Assembly: GCA_963556145.1 (NCBI GenBank)
Contig: OY744463.1
Span: 6,696,001 to 6,760,000, forward strand
Direction: 5' to 3'
From: Hygrocybe punicea
Lineage: Eukaryota; Basidiomycota; Agaricomycetes; Agaricales; Hygrophoraceae
DNA: 64,000 nucleotides
Shown here: positions 45,610 through 57,401 of the stretch, in pieces
Layout: every line of letters begins with the position of its first letter
Position numbering within the stretch: position 1 is the first letter of the stretch
The notes under the pieces: generated by a model
Told to the model about the DNA's origin: nothing
Seen by the model: the letters and a program-made list of their open reading frames with translations, nothing else
Database searches by the model: none
Translations under genes and position numbers: made by a program

Positions 45610-47803
45610 ATGACCACCCTGGTTTCTGCGCTATGTTTTGGAATTGCCTATGCACGCCTTGCCACCAGTAGCTGTGATATAAAAGTTGACGCGATGAAAA
45701 AAGAACCCCATCCTCCTGGTACCCCGGAGTTCTGGACGAAGCTCATTATTAGTTGCTTTCTCGTACTAGCTGGGGGTGTCTTCGCTGGGTAAGTGGCTCT
45801 TTTGATATGGAAATGAGAGAAATTTTACTTTCTGCTTTTGCAGACTAACCTTGGGGCTTATGGGTCTCGACGAACTTCATCTGCGCGTCTTATCGACCTC
45901 TTCAGAGAACCCGAAAGAAAGGAGGAATGCCCAAAAAGGTATCGGTATCCTACAATTAATGCGTCTTTCTGAACCAGAAGACAGTATTGAAGCTCATGCA
46001 AAGAGGTCGCCACTGGGTACTTGTCGTACGTGACCTCACTTTTGGATTGGAGTCTCGTACTTATGACGTTCTGAAATTGAATAGGTACTCCTCCTTGGAA
46101 ATGTGGTAGGTGCAGGCGTCCTCTGTGATGGTCGTGATATCTCAAGATGCACCTTCAGATCATCAACGAAAGTTTACCCATCTTCCTGGATAGTGTCGTA
46201 CGTTTTCTTTTTGACAATTCTATTTACCATTTTGACCTGTCTTGGCATTCCATCGAATCAGATTGGTGGAGGGATTATGGCTGTGGTTATCAGCACTGTC
46301 GCTATCGGCAAGCGGATTCCTATATTGGTATTTCTTTTACTGACATTCCCAAAGTTATTTTCGGGTATGTGCCACGATAACAACTTGGACAGAAAGGCAT
46401 TTACGCTTCGATTCATTGCGTTTCTAGCGAGTAAGTACTGATTATACGTCTTGTCTGATACCTTTGTCTGACTTCAGACAGAATTATTCCGCAGGCCGTG
46501 AGTGTCAGGCATGGCCTTTCCATTGGTGCGAGATGTGCACCTCTGGTACTCGTTCTCATGTGGTTCTTCGGTATGTCATCCTTTGCTTCTTAAATTCTGA
46601 TTTTTTCAAATTTTCTATGCGAAGCCCCGATCGCATGGCCTATTGCCAAGATTCTCGATTATGTTCTTGGATGCCATGAAACGCACACATACAAGAAGGC
46701 TGAACTCAAGTCCTTCCTACAATTCCACCGCCACGGAGAAGAACCCCTTCGGGATGACGAAATAAGTATCCTCAACGGCGTCCTGGAGCTAAACACGAAG
46801 AATGTGGAAGAGATCATGACTCCCATGCACGTCAGTTACGACTCTACGGGACTTATCAATTTACCTATAGCGTGTTTCGGCGTCTTCAGGATGTTGTTAC
46901 CCTGGGCTCTGATTCGATTTTAGATTATAAAGTTGTTGATTATATGTCAGTCCATATTTAACTCCTCATTCATCAAACCGATCTAACAACTCTACCAGCC
47001 TACTTAGCGGCTACTCTCGTATTCCTGTGCACGAGCCTGGTCATCCACTTTCCTTCATTGGACTCTTGCTTATCAAAACGGTACCTCTACCACGTGTTAT
47101 CATCAACGCTGACTGATCCTATGATGTTATTGAAGCTTCTGCAGTATGATCCCTCCAAAGCACTTCCAGTTTCCAGTTTCCCTCTCTCCATTTTACCAGA
47201 GGCCCACCCTTCCATCAATTGCTTCCAGGCATTAGATTACTTGTGCGTTTTCTATTCTGTGAAATATCCTCGTTTCTTGGCAAGACACATACTTTTTGCC
47301 AACCGCATAGCCAAACTGGTCGCGCCCATCTGCTGCTAATTAGTCGGACTCCTGGACATGCAGGTGGTGCAATCGGCGTAATAACCCTTGAAGGTCAACT
47401 CATTTGTATGTTTCTACGTTCGAGACTGCTGAATTTCCACAGATATTATCGAGGTTAGTAACCCATTATCTGGTTGGTAATACACACCCATCCATCAATG
47501 AAGCAATGAAACGCAGGAAATCATCTCGGAGGAAATTGTCGACGAGACGGACCGATACGAAGATAATCAAAGCAAAAAGCGGGCAAAAAGGTTGACAACA
47601 TCAGCTGTTATGCGAGGGTATGTCTGCCCTACAGGATCCAAAACATTTACGAAGTCCCCAATTTGACAAAAAAAAATAGAATTGTTGAGCGCGAAAGGCG
47701 TAATCAATCTGCGTCGCGCGAACGCGGACCTCTGATTGACAGCTCACGGTCAGATGCGGGATGTTCCCCTGGCTTATATGGCGCCACCACGCAATCAGTA
47801 TAA
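45610..47803 (+). CDS. CNNM/Mam3-type membrane protein (DUF21 + CBS)
   Basis: The gene starts at the ATG at 45,610 with a hydrophobic leader. Membrane segments follow (KLIISCFLVLAGGVFAGLTL), then the DUF21 signature GLMGLDELHLRVL, VLLLGNV, GGIMAVVISTVAI and, after an intron, IIPQAVSVRHGLSIGA. The cytosolic part reads ELKSFLQFHRHGEEPLRDDE and VEEIMTPMHDVVTLG. CBS halves include GYSRIPVHEPGHPLSFIGLL and GGAIGVITLED, with IIEEII/EEIVDETDRY at the end. A Ser-rich tail ends at the TAA at 47,801. There are at least ten small introns. Yeast Mam3 affects metal and vacuolar homeostasis; CNNM proteins act in Mg2+ transport. The divergent neighbour TRM2 starts 222 bp away. Confidence 0.88.
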
Positions 47804-47892
47804 GAATCATTCTAAAATGATGTCATATTACTGTAAATCCAATTGCACTGTTCTATTGAAATTCTATTGTAGTGGGAACCTCACCCTAAGGT

Positions 47893-47897
47893 GATAC
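47893..47897. repeat. 5-bp target duplication, left copy
   Basis: GATAC here is repeated at 58,716-58,720 directly outside the other LTR, the 5-bp duplication usual for copia integration. Confidence 0.9.
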
Positions 47898-48212
47898 TGT
47901 AGAACTAAATAAAGACAATACTATCTCAGTGCGAGAACGATACGCAGCTAATATATTCAATGTTACCTAAATAAAGACAATACTATCTAGTTGAAGTCAA
48001 TAAAAGGTAAAAGAAAGTAAGGGAACAAGTGGCTGACCTCAGTGCAAGAACGATACACAGCTGAGGTCTCTACGCTACGAAAACTATCTTATATACCTTA
48101 ACAAAGGGTAAAGTAAGAAAGGGAGCTAAAAAAGGGAAATCTAATCTAATCTTATATAGCGGTTATCTAATCGTTGTTGATTCGGTACTTATAGCCGGTT
48201 TGTCATTCAACA
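47898..48212 (-). repeat. 3' LTR of copia element, 315 bp
   Basis: It matches 58,401-58,715 over its full length with three differences that I could see by eye. It carries an internal direct repeat of CTAAATAAAGACAATACTAT about 65 bp apart. Confidence 0.93.
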
Positions 48213-48376
48213 CTCCCCCTCAAACCGCGCAAAGTCCGAGTTCCGACGCGAAATGCTTCACTTTGGCTGAGGGTAATGCTTTGGTGTATGACGTTGCACA
48301 TGCACATTTATTATCTCCACAGTTCCCGCAGTTTCCGCATGTCATCGCGCAGGTTTTTGTCTACTACACAAGCTGA

Positions 48377-49359
48377 TTACGCCACGTCAGAGTCATTATC
48401 AAGTTCTTCGATACCCAGCTCCACCATGAGCCTCACCCCAATGTCATGTATAAAAGCCTCTTCATACTTAGCTGGTGCTCCTTCGGTAACATACTTCAAC
48501 ATCTCCCTTTTACATCCAGGATTCATCTCGCCAAACTCCATGTCCTTGAAAAGGGCAAGTGCTTCTTGCCATGTTTGTGGATTCTGGCCATCGAGGAGGA
48601 ATCGGCTGATTCCATTCCACCAGGTGGCTTCCCAATCCTCGCTGCACAACTCCTTGTCTTCACAGTCTGCAGTATGATATGGTGGGGGCGGCTCACAGGT
48701 GATGATTCGCCAATGTTTGTCAATAGATTCCCTTGCCCTCACAAGGGCAATGAAGGCGATTGATGGGATTGTGTTGATGTGGTCGGAGGTCAATTCATGA
48801 AGTGGTGTCTTGACGAGTTTGTGGAATGCTTGTTCAAAAAAAACCGGAACACTGAACTTTTTAGATAGCTCAATAAGTTTGGCTGGATGGAATGCGAAAT
48901 GATGTCATTTATGTGGTGAACGGCGAAGTCCTGGATGGAGCGTGATTCGTAAAGTTGGCTGAGCTCAAGGAGTCCAATGAGGACCTCATTTAGGTATGGA
49001 GGTGGTTTCCACCTGGTCTTTAAGATTAGGAAGAATTACCGGGGAAGTGGATACAACAAACCTTCCATAGGCGATCCCTAGAAACATATCAAAGACCGGC
49101 TCTTTCACCTGAGGCAGTACAATAGGGTTCTCCATTGTTCCATCCAACTCGGGCTCATTTAGTTGTCGACATGCAAACATGTTCCGAAAAGTGAGTGATA
49201 TCCCAGCAAGCAAGGTGTTATGTAGTTTGTACAATGTATTCTCGACCTGCAAAGAATTTTCATGGTTAACAGAGGATAATTACTGGTAAATGTGCATACA
49301 AGGAAAATATGACTTCCATCTTGCAGGAAGAACTTTGGATGTTTCTTCAGTGGTGTCAT
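48377..49359 (-). pseudogene. BTB/POZ domain gene carried by the TIR element
   Basis: Exon 1 (49,300-49,359) gives MTPLKKHPKFFLQDGSHIFL. After an intron of 53 nt, exon 2 (from 49,246) continues VENTLYKLHNTLLAGISLTF, then RNMF, PELDGTMENPIVLPQVKEPV and FDMFLGIAYGRF. This is the BTB fold as seen in many Agaricomycete proteins. The C-terminal helical part ends LMVELGIEELDNDSDVA at 48,377. Frame changes are needed near 49,015 and 48,900 to keep the family-like reading (PPYLNEVLIGLLELSQLYES; HPAKLIELSKKFSVPVFF), so this copy looks broken. BTB domains mediate protein-protein contacts; its role in a transposon is unknown. Confidence 0.65.
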
Positions 49360-49434
49360 GGCGACAGTCACAGGACGTAACTGCAATTTGAACAAGCGGT
49401 GTGACCTATCTGTGTTCAGGAATTTGAACATATC

Positions 49435-51452
49435 ATGACTACCACACACACATTAGATCTACCAATCAATTTTCCACCACTCCCTCTTTCACAGTCTGGA
49501 GAGAGATGGCCAACGAAGCACATTGCTGCCCACAAGATCATCAGTGACATCTATAGTCATGCAATCCAAGTGCTTCAGCAAGACGACTGTGAGACGTTGC
49601 GAATTGGATACTATATCAATGCAATCTCATCAGATGCTATGCCGCTTTTAGAGGCATTAGAAAACGAAGGAGGATCCACTGGAGATCGCCTACCAGATGA
49701 ATGGCTTCATAGCTGTGCATTAACCCTCGGATGGATGGTGTTTAGTCTGCAATTGTACAGGGAGGTAGCTTGACAAAGGTATGTATCCACCATCAGCTTG
49801 TGAACAGCATAGCAAATCACTGAATATACTTACTAGCAAGGACACCAAAACAGCAATCCCACAGCCTGTGACAACTGAATCAACAGGACATGCAGGGCGA
49901 CCACGAAAACACATTGACCCTGCATATCTTCGAGAAGCCACGGTGAATCATCGTCAGATCAAGCTGAGAGAGCTTGCACAAATACTGGGCATCCATCGTA
50001 ATACGCTGTATAACCATATGAAGATGCATGGAGTGGTGTGACAATACTCAGCATTAAGCAATCAAGATCTTGACAACCTTGTCAAAGTCTTCAAACACCG
50101 TCAACCAGACTCTGGGCTGCGCTACCTGATTGGCTTTCTTTGTGCACATGGCTATCGAGTTCAGCATCGTCAAGTACTCCACTCTTTGAGGCGGGTAGAT
50201 GGGCTAGGCAATCGTTTGAGAGAACGAAAGGCTATAAAGAGGAAGAAATACCAAGTAGAGCGACCAAATTCACTCTGGCATGTTGATGGTCATCACAAAC
50301 TTATCCGGTGGGGAATTGTCATACATGGGATGGTTGATGGCTATGATAGAATGGTTCGCATACTGGTTCCAAACCTGATCAAGCAACTAACAATGCTGAT
50401 GCGCTTGGTAGATTACAGGACTCCAGGCCAGTAATAACAATCGGGCTGAGACTGTCTTAAAGCTCTTTCAGGAAGCTGTTAACGAGTATGGAATGCCATC
50501 TTGTATGCGTGGTGATCGTGGTGGAGAAAATATTGAGCTAGCAATCTACATGATCATGCACAAGGGCCCAAAACGTGCATCATTTATGTGGGGCTCGTAA
50601 GCATTCGGTCTTGAAATGTATGGTAGCTTGGCTCACCTCTTGCAGATCCACCCAAAATACACGCATTGAGCGGCTCTGGGTTGAGGTCGGAACACAATTC
50701 GCTCGACCATGGAGAGCCTTTTTCACTCGTTTGGAACGGCTTCACCATTTTGATGTCAGCGATCCAAGCCATCTATGGCTGTTACATACCCTATTTCTTG
50801 ATCTGATCAACAATGACTGCAAGCAGTTCCAGACTGAATGGAATTCCCATCCAATTTCGGGGCCCTGTACCAATGACAAGAGCCCAAATGTGCGTATCGT
50901 TCCATTCTAAATATCTTATCTGCTCACAAATAACTCCAGGATCTTCGTTTTCTTGGTCAGACAAAGCTCGGAATCTATCGTGATGAATGTGAGAATGTTC
51001 ACCCAGATACAATTAACGAATATTACAGTGTACATGGAAAGACTCAGAAGACTCGGCCTGGTAACACAGGTGCTGATGACGACTGGGAGAGTGATGAAGA
51101 AGAATCCCTGTTTGTACCTGAAGATCTTGCAGGGCATATTGCAGATCATCAGCAAGCCAACGTTCAACATGATGCAATTGATCCCCCATCTCATAGAAGT
51201 CCATTTTTAGATGACAACCAGGAGGAACTCTTCTATCGCGTTCTTTCCCAAGTTGTCAGTCAAGATATCATTCCTGCTGGTTATGGTGTACTTCCATTTG
51301 AGCAGGAGGGCGATGATGATTCATTTGAGGTACTTAAAACTGGCAGGGGGGGTAAAAACGAGATACGGATTGATTTATCTGGTTCTGTGTGGCAACAACG
51401 GGCGAAGCTCTGGGTTCAAGCATTAGATGTTGCCCTTCACTTCAAATTGTAG
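49435..51452 (+). pseudogene. DDE integrase-type transposase of the TIR element
   Basis: The N-terminal region from the ATG at 49,435 (THTLDLPINFPPLPLSQSGE) leads to a basic linker and a helix-turn-helix (IKLRELAQILGIHRNTLYNH). A TGA follows HGVV at 50,039-50,041, then QYSALSNQDLDNLVK and YRVQHRQVLHSLRRVD. The catalytic core has HVDGHHKLIRWGIVIHGMVD (first D near 50,284), EYGMPSCMRGDRGGEN (second D near 50,517) and TQNTRIERLWVEVG (Glu near 50,666). RPWRAFFTRLERLHHFD follows. After an intron an acidic tail ends DVALHFKL at 51,452. It belongs to the integrase-core proteins widespread in basidiomycetes and some animals (Pfam-style rve-like). The stop and frame changes make this copy defective. 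Confidence 0.7.
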
Positions 51453-51538
51453 TACTGAAATATATTTGTAAATAAATGTGATATGTGACGAGTGGAAATT
51501 TGGACTTGCTACATCATTCTTGAGCTGCCCACCCATCC

Positions 51539-53142
51539 ATGCCTACCTCCTGTCGTGGAACGACTGAGGGAAAACCATGCGAATGCGAGGAGTACTCACC
51601 TCCAACAAACCCTGACCCCTCACAACCAGTACGCTGTGAAGAGTGTCACCATGGCAAGAGCAGGCATCCAAAACCTGTGGGTCTGACTGCTCCAACAAAA
51701 GCGGGGACGATTCGTGACATTTTCACAAAGCTTACTTGTGATACACCAAAGTCGACCCTTGCTGAGGCTCGTTCTGAAACCTTGGAGAGTTTTCGAAAAA
51801 CATTGGGTTCGAGCTCTAAAAGCGTGTCAGCATCGAAGGTAAAATCACAGAGCCAACATTACTTCATAACAACCAATAGGATTTCAGGGAAAGGAAAGCA
51901 CGGCTAAGATGTCAAAGGGAACCGGCAAGTTGATTCAAGTGGGTTCTGTCGCAGTACTTGTTTGTGGCCTCAGTGTACGTACTCCGGGATGTGACATACA
52001 ATGAACTCACAACATATTCAGGCCGCCAGTGAATTGAAACGAAGCAAGGCTCCGGGTAAGATTGACTTGTCGAGGATGGAAGCCCAGGGATGTGCCAAGG
52101 TTTCTGGTGACTATGACGAGGATATCAAGTTCGATCCTAGCTGGACACATGAGGATGTTGATGCATTCCTTCGCAAGCTCCTGCCAATCCCATTTCGATA
52201 TGTTGATGGCTTGCCAAGCACTACTCGACCTCAGGGGCCTAAATCGCTCTGGGTACTGCTATTCAAGGAAAACAAGAAACTTTCAGTTGTTGCTAAGAAG
52301 GCTTCAGGAAAAGAGCTGTTGCAATACAAAGGGAGGGACAAGTGTGGAGTTGAGGATTCTCACATATTCATCAGTAAGGTGCTACATCATTTAAGTCCAA
52401 AAACAATCAGATTTAGTATTTAACATCATAGCACTACGAGAAAATGTACCTCAAGAAGTGTACAACTCTTGGGCAGAAGGATCTGACACCAGTGAGATGG
52501 ATACGGATGAAAAGGAAGAATCTGACGATGAGCCTGAGGACGATTTTCACAAAAAAGGAAAAGGGGGTATGCAAGCGTCACATGGTTCTTCTGCATGCTC
52601 ATAACTTTTTCCATCCAAGTTCGAACGTCCATAAAGCGACAATGTGATGCTTCCGATTCCGAGGCTGGAGAGCCTGTCCACATTAAGAAGAAGAAGTTCA
52701 AGACAGGTTAGTTGCATCTGTTTTATCGTTCATAGCTGGCACTAACTATATCTATTCACAGGCTTTGAAGCGACAGTCACAAGGACCAATAATGGTGTAG
52801 GGACCTCTTCCACCAGCGCATGTGAGTCTTCTCTCAGTGTCCTTGGACATTATTGATTGGTATTTGCCAGTATTCATTACTTCTGACTCTGAGGTTGATG
52901 CAAAGCCCAAGATTCAACGAATGGCACCAGTCTCCCAAGCTGCAGTTCAAGGATCTGCGGCAACCACAGTCAATCAGAAATCCCGCCGCCTTGTTTCCCA
53001 TACCCCACAATCAGTCCCTTACAGCGAAACAGCTTCCCTACGAATGGGCAATGCCCACTATCGTAACTTGTTTTCTGACTCCCTGGATCCCGTAGTCAAC
53101 CCCTGGTCATCGGAATATACTCTCCGGCAGATCTCTGTCTGA
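51539..53142 (+). pseudogene. Third gene of the TIR element, function unknown
   Basis: The gene starts MPTSCRGTTEGKPCECEEYS, followed by CEECHHGKSRHP, a Cys/His cluster that could bind zinc. A Ser-rich region follows. After introns comes a conserved-looking block: KVSGDYDEDIKFDPSWTHED, then VDAFLRKLLPIPFRYVDG, then PKSLWVLLFKENKKLSVV. Acidic and basic low-complexity exons run to about 53,142. The frame changes several times and a stop lies near 51,933. Proteins of this make-up are common hypotheticals in Agaricomycetes. Its steady position beside the transposase suggests an accessory role, which is inference. Confidence 0.5.
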
Positions 53143-53520
53143 TATGGTTGGCCTAGAAACAAAACAAAACATTCGTTTAATTTGACATCTTGCTAGATTT
53201 TCAATAATGCGACACTCCTTTTTTCATTGCTAGACGTAGCGCTAGACCCTCATATGGACACACACTTTCATTTATAGGACTCCCTTTTCAATTACGGACG
53301 CTCCTTTTTCAACCACAGATGTTCACTTCTGGACATTATTATCACCTTCATTTTTAACGATGATTTCAAGTTTGCCGACCTTATACTAGTATTACAGATT
53401 TAAATAATGGTTTGATTGATGCCTATTTTTGTAAGGCTAAGCACTAACATTACTACTGCTGCGCAAATCGCGCCGACTGCGGGAAATGTGGAATAATAAA
53501 TGTGCATGTGCAATGTCATA

Positions 53521-55165
53521 TTGGTGAGTGTGTCCGCCACCATGTCGTCAGTTGGGCAATACATGAGGCATAGTTTACCTTCTTCGATTACCCATTGGAT
53601 GAAGTGTAAACGTACATTAATGTGTTTTGTGCGCGTGTGATACTGATGTTCCTTCGATAGGGCGATCACGGATTGATTGTTGGAAAAGAGTGTCGTTGGG
53701 GAAGTAATGGCTCCGAAGACTTGGGATATGAGTGAGCGCAGCCAAAGCGCCTCCTTGGCCGTGTGTGTAGCTGCTATGTATTCGCTTTCTGTCGTCAATA
53801 ACGTGACTATATCTTGCTTTTTACAGCTCCAGGATACGGCCCCCCCATTTAAGATAAATGCATAGCCATTGATTGTACACCAATCCTCCACCATACTTCC
53901 ATCAGCATCAGCATAGCCTATCAGACCGTTTTTGGTGTTACCGTAGGACAGCCAAAGGTGAGTGGTTCCAGTGAGATACCAGAGAACATGCTTAGCAGCC
54001 TCCCAATGCGCTGGGCCAGGGTTCTTGGAGAATCTGGATAGCATCGTCACGGCGAAAGTGATATCTGGGCATGTACCGAGACATGCCCACATCAAGGATC
54101 CGATGGCTTCAAGGTACGGGACATCGCGCATGATGGCAAACTCATGTGTGGTTGAGGGCAACTGAGACGAGGTAAGTTTTACCTGAGTGTCCATTGGTGT
54201 GGATATAGGCTTACAGTCTTCAAGATTGAATCAGCATATTATCGAATCAATGTATGATCGTTGTGAGAGGTGAATGGTCCTCGCATCCCTGTCTCGATGG
54301 ATTTCGATCCCCAGGAGCCAATGTAATTCCCCCAAATCGGAAATTTCAATGAATCTATGTATACCGGCCTTCACGTTGTCGATGAGCTGAATGGAGTTCC
54401 CCGCGATGGTGCAATCATCCACATGGATGGCTATTATTGTGAGTTCGTTGTTAACTCTGAATATGAACACGGCTTGATCGACTTTGCAGCGTTTGAATCC
54501 AAGGTTATCAACTAGGATACAAACAAGCTTCTGGTACCAATGGCGGCCACTCTGCTTCAGTCCATACAACATTTTGTTCAGGCGACAGACTTTTCCAACA
54601 GAGTTGAGCGTGTGGTACCCTGGTGGTTGTTTCATATATATGATTTTGTCATTACTGAGCACTCCATTGAGATACACCCCCTTGATGTCGATTTGATGCA
54701 TTTCCAGGTCTAATTGGGCATCTATGGCTAGTATTGTGCGAACAGAGGCGAGCTTGGCAATGGGTGCATAAGTATTGAAATAATCTACCCCGGGGACTTG
54801 CAAAAAACCTTGAGCGACCAAGCGGGCTTTGTGTCTAACCATAAGTCCTTTTTTGCATGACAGACCCACTTTGACCCAACAATGTTTGCTCCTTCAGGTT
54901 TGTCCACTAAATCCCAGGTTCCCGCTTTCTGAAGCGTCTCAAGCTCCTCGTGTATCCCCTTCTCCCAGAGCAACCAATCTGGTCAGCGTTTAGCCTCGCT
55001 CAAAGTATGCAGTTCGATTGCCTCAGTGTCGCTGGTTTCCAACACTAGTGAATACTCCTCGGGGCAATCATCCATGGCCATCAGCGTCCATTCATCGTCT
55101 GTATTACCTTCATCGATTTCTAGCTCTTAATCTACATTCGGTAGTTGCACACCGGTGGTTATCAG
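53521..55165 (-). pseudogene. copia reverse transcriptase and RNase H
   Basis: The RT starts in an acidic linker and shows WLLWEKGIHEELETLQKAGT, WDLVDKPEGANIVGSKWV, then RLVAQGFLQVPGVDYFNTYA, MHQIDIKGVYLNG and KMLYGLKQSGRHWYQKL. The catalytic loop reads IAIHVDDCTIAG, HVDD in place of the commoner YVDD. A frame change lies at about 54,785-54,869 between GSKWV and KGLMVRHKARLV, and another break at about 54,195-54,231. RNase H follows (GYADADGSMVEDW, TESEYIAATHTAKEALWL) up to ADTLT, where the 5.23 kb TIR element cuts it. Its last codons lie at about 48,222-48,286. Confidence 0.85.
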
Positions 55166-55633
55166 TAGTGTTGCCAAAGTTCAGTTCAGTTCGGTCCGGT
55201 TCCGACCCTTTTTGGCGGAACCGCGAACTGAACTTCGGGTCCGGTTTGGCGCATGGCCAAACCCGGACCCAGACGGCATCGAACCGTCTCTTCGCGTTCG
55301 GTCTGGGTTCAGACGCGGTCTGAAACCCAGACCGAGGTGGGCTCACCCTGTCCATTCTCCTCGCGAATGGCAGGCACATATCAATAGATACGGCGCTGCA
55401 CTTCGCGAGGTAGATGGGTGCAGGGGAGCCCTCCAGTGTCCCCAAGGGATGTGGAGGGACGGGGGGTCTTGTCCCGTGGTCCCTGCGTGGCATTGCCGGC
55501 ACTGCTGCTGCCAAGTCCTCGTCAGGGTGGTGGTATGGTTGTGGTGGTGTTGCTGCCACGGCTGCTGCTGCTGCTGCTGCTGCTGTCGCCGTTGCTGCTG
55601 CCGCTGCTGCTGTTGTCGCCATCGCCGCTGCCG

Positions 55634-55670
<37 letters not shown>

Positions 55671-56457
55671 CCGTCGCCGTCATCGTTGCCTTGCCGCCGC
55701 TGGTGGTGGTGGTGTTGCGGCTGTCCTGTGTCCGTTGGCATTGGATGGCTTGGTGCAGCAGCAGCAGCAGCTGCTGCTGCCGGCACTGCTGCTGTTGTCC
55801 TCTTTGGGTGGTGGTATGGTCGCGGTGGTGTTGCTGCCATGGCTGCTGCTGCTGGCGTTGCTGCTGTTGCCGGCGTTGCTGCTGCTGTTGCAGGTGCTTC
55901 TGCTGCTGCCGGCGCTGCTGATGGCCGTTGCTGTCATCGTTGATGCCGTTGCCGTTGCCACTGCTGGTGGTGGTGGTGGTGTTGTGGCCGTCCTGCATCC
56001 GTTGGCATTGCGTTGGCGTTGGGATCCATGTTGTGCCGGGTCGTGTGCTCGCGATGTGGTCACAGTCAAGTTGCCTGTGGCAGATAATATTAGTAAAGTT
56101 AAGAAATTTTATGAGACTTACCTGTGTTCATGAACACGACATTGTGTCGCGTTCATTGGCCTTGCGTTGTTGCGGTGTTGGTGAGGAAAACCTACGTGTA
56201 ATGGTCACATGATACTGTTTACCACGAAAAAGTAAGTAAAGAAATATGAAAGACAAATGAAATAAATACCTTGAAAATATCCGCGTTCGCGGTTTGGACG
56301 CGGTTTGGAGCCGTTCAGGAAATCCGGCAGGCCTCGAAACCCGGAACTGAACCTGCGGTCCAGTTCAGCACTTGGCTGAACTTAGACTGAACCTAGGGTT
56401 CGGTTCGGGGTTTGAACCGGGTTCGGCTAGGTTGGGAACCGAACTACGGCAACACTA
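55166..56457. mobile_element. GC-rich non-autonomous hAT-type element B2, 1292 bp
   Basis: The ends are TAGTGTTGCCAAAGTTCAGT and, inverted, TAGTGTTGCCGTAGTTCGGT. It is the same family as 8884-10,174 but in opposite orientation, with the same CTG/GCC core (55,550-55,960) and the hairpin at 55,359-55,410. The 8 bp outside the ends differ (GTTATCAG versus CCTTCCCT), so there is no target duplication. It occupies the place of the missing copia integrase. Confidence 0.88.
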
Positions 56458-57401
56458 CCTTCCCTCAGCTTAGGAACCGGTTTCCACGTGGCCTCCACGT
56501 AAATGCAAGACTCGCAGAAGGTGGGGGAATCAGCGGATTTGTCAAGCCGCACGCCGGTGATGAAGCCCTTGCTGACCATGCGTTTAGCAGTATCGGGGGC
56601 AATGTGTCTCATGCAGCAGTGGAGTTGATCAAGGGTGATGGTTTCCAGTGTGTTCGCCACTTCATCCTCGCTGACAATGCGATAAAGGCCACTAGCATCC
56701 TTTGGAATGCAGCCGACAATATTTCCATCCAGCGCTCTGATCATACAGGCACCATATGCAAAACGCATGTCGAAACCCAAGTCATCAAGTTTGCCGATTG
56801 ATACAAGAGTGTACCCAACTTCGGGCGAGTACAGGACCTCATGGAGTTCGAGTTTCGATGGGTTGGCTCCATTTGGCAGGGGAATTGTAAGCTCACCCGC
56901 TTTGGCCGCGCTGAACTTCTGCTTGTTGGCAGCTCGGAAAGTCTTGGGAGGGATTATCGTTAGGTTTGCAAGAGCATCTCGATATGGTGAGATGTGTTTC
57001 GTGCAGCCAGAGTCTAACAGGCTGACTCTTGGTTCATGTGTGCCTCCATCGTCAGCAGTGGCGGTAGTCTCGCTTAATGGTCTCGCATCCAAAAAGGCTC
57101 TTACTTGGCTCCAATCTACATCCCCAGCCGCATCAGTGTTGCGCGCATCGTTACTGGTATCAACGAAAAGATCGTCAACCCAAATGTTTTCTAGAGGGTC
57201 AGTCAGGTCACAGCTTGCATCCGAATTGCTAACGGAGTGCAGGTCCACCTGGCTGCCACCGTTGTCACCATCGCTGGAGTTGCTGACACTTATGAGGTCC
57301 GGCAGGCTGTTGTCATCAGGACTCGTGTTACAGGGGGATGCAAGGGACTGTTCCGGTTTGTCCCATGATGAATCAAAGTGGGCGCACGCAGAGCTAGCAT
57401 C
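56458..57401 (-). pseudogene. copia protease and GAG-pre-integrase region
   Basis: The same frame as gag continues past the TAA. The aspartic protease is marked by LLDSGCTKHIS near 57,030 (DSG catalytic triplet). A GAG-pre-integrase His/Cys motif (LHCCMRHIAPDTAKRMV; FCESCIYVEATWK) follows. The frame then runs directly into the hAT-type element at 56,457. The DDE integrase core that should come next is absent from the window. Confidence 0.8.

Larger units (their letters stand above)
48287..53520. mobile_element. 5.23 kb TIR transposon with DDE integrase-type transposase, BTB gene and unknown gene
   Basis: The inverted ends start TATGACGTTGCACATGCACA (left) and TATGACATTGCACATGCACA (right, reverse strand). 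They match over about 46 bp through TTTATTAT and TTCCCGCAGT. TTGGTG flanks both sides (48,281-48,286 and 53,521-53,526), so the duplication is 6 bp. Removing the element and one TTGGTG restores the copia RNase H end in frame. Inside are a BTB/POZ gene near the left end (minus), a transposase-like gene (plus) and a third gene (plus). I know no named superfamily with exactly this combination. Dada (6-7 bp) and Ginger (integrase-like, 4 bp) are the nearest points of comparison. Confidence 0.85.

Noticed and set aside
55110..56133. Overlapping long open frames in the second copy of the same element
   Set aside because: Same cause: low-complexity trinucleotide repeats in a non-autonomous hAT-type element.
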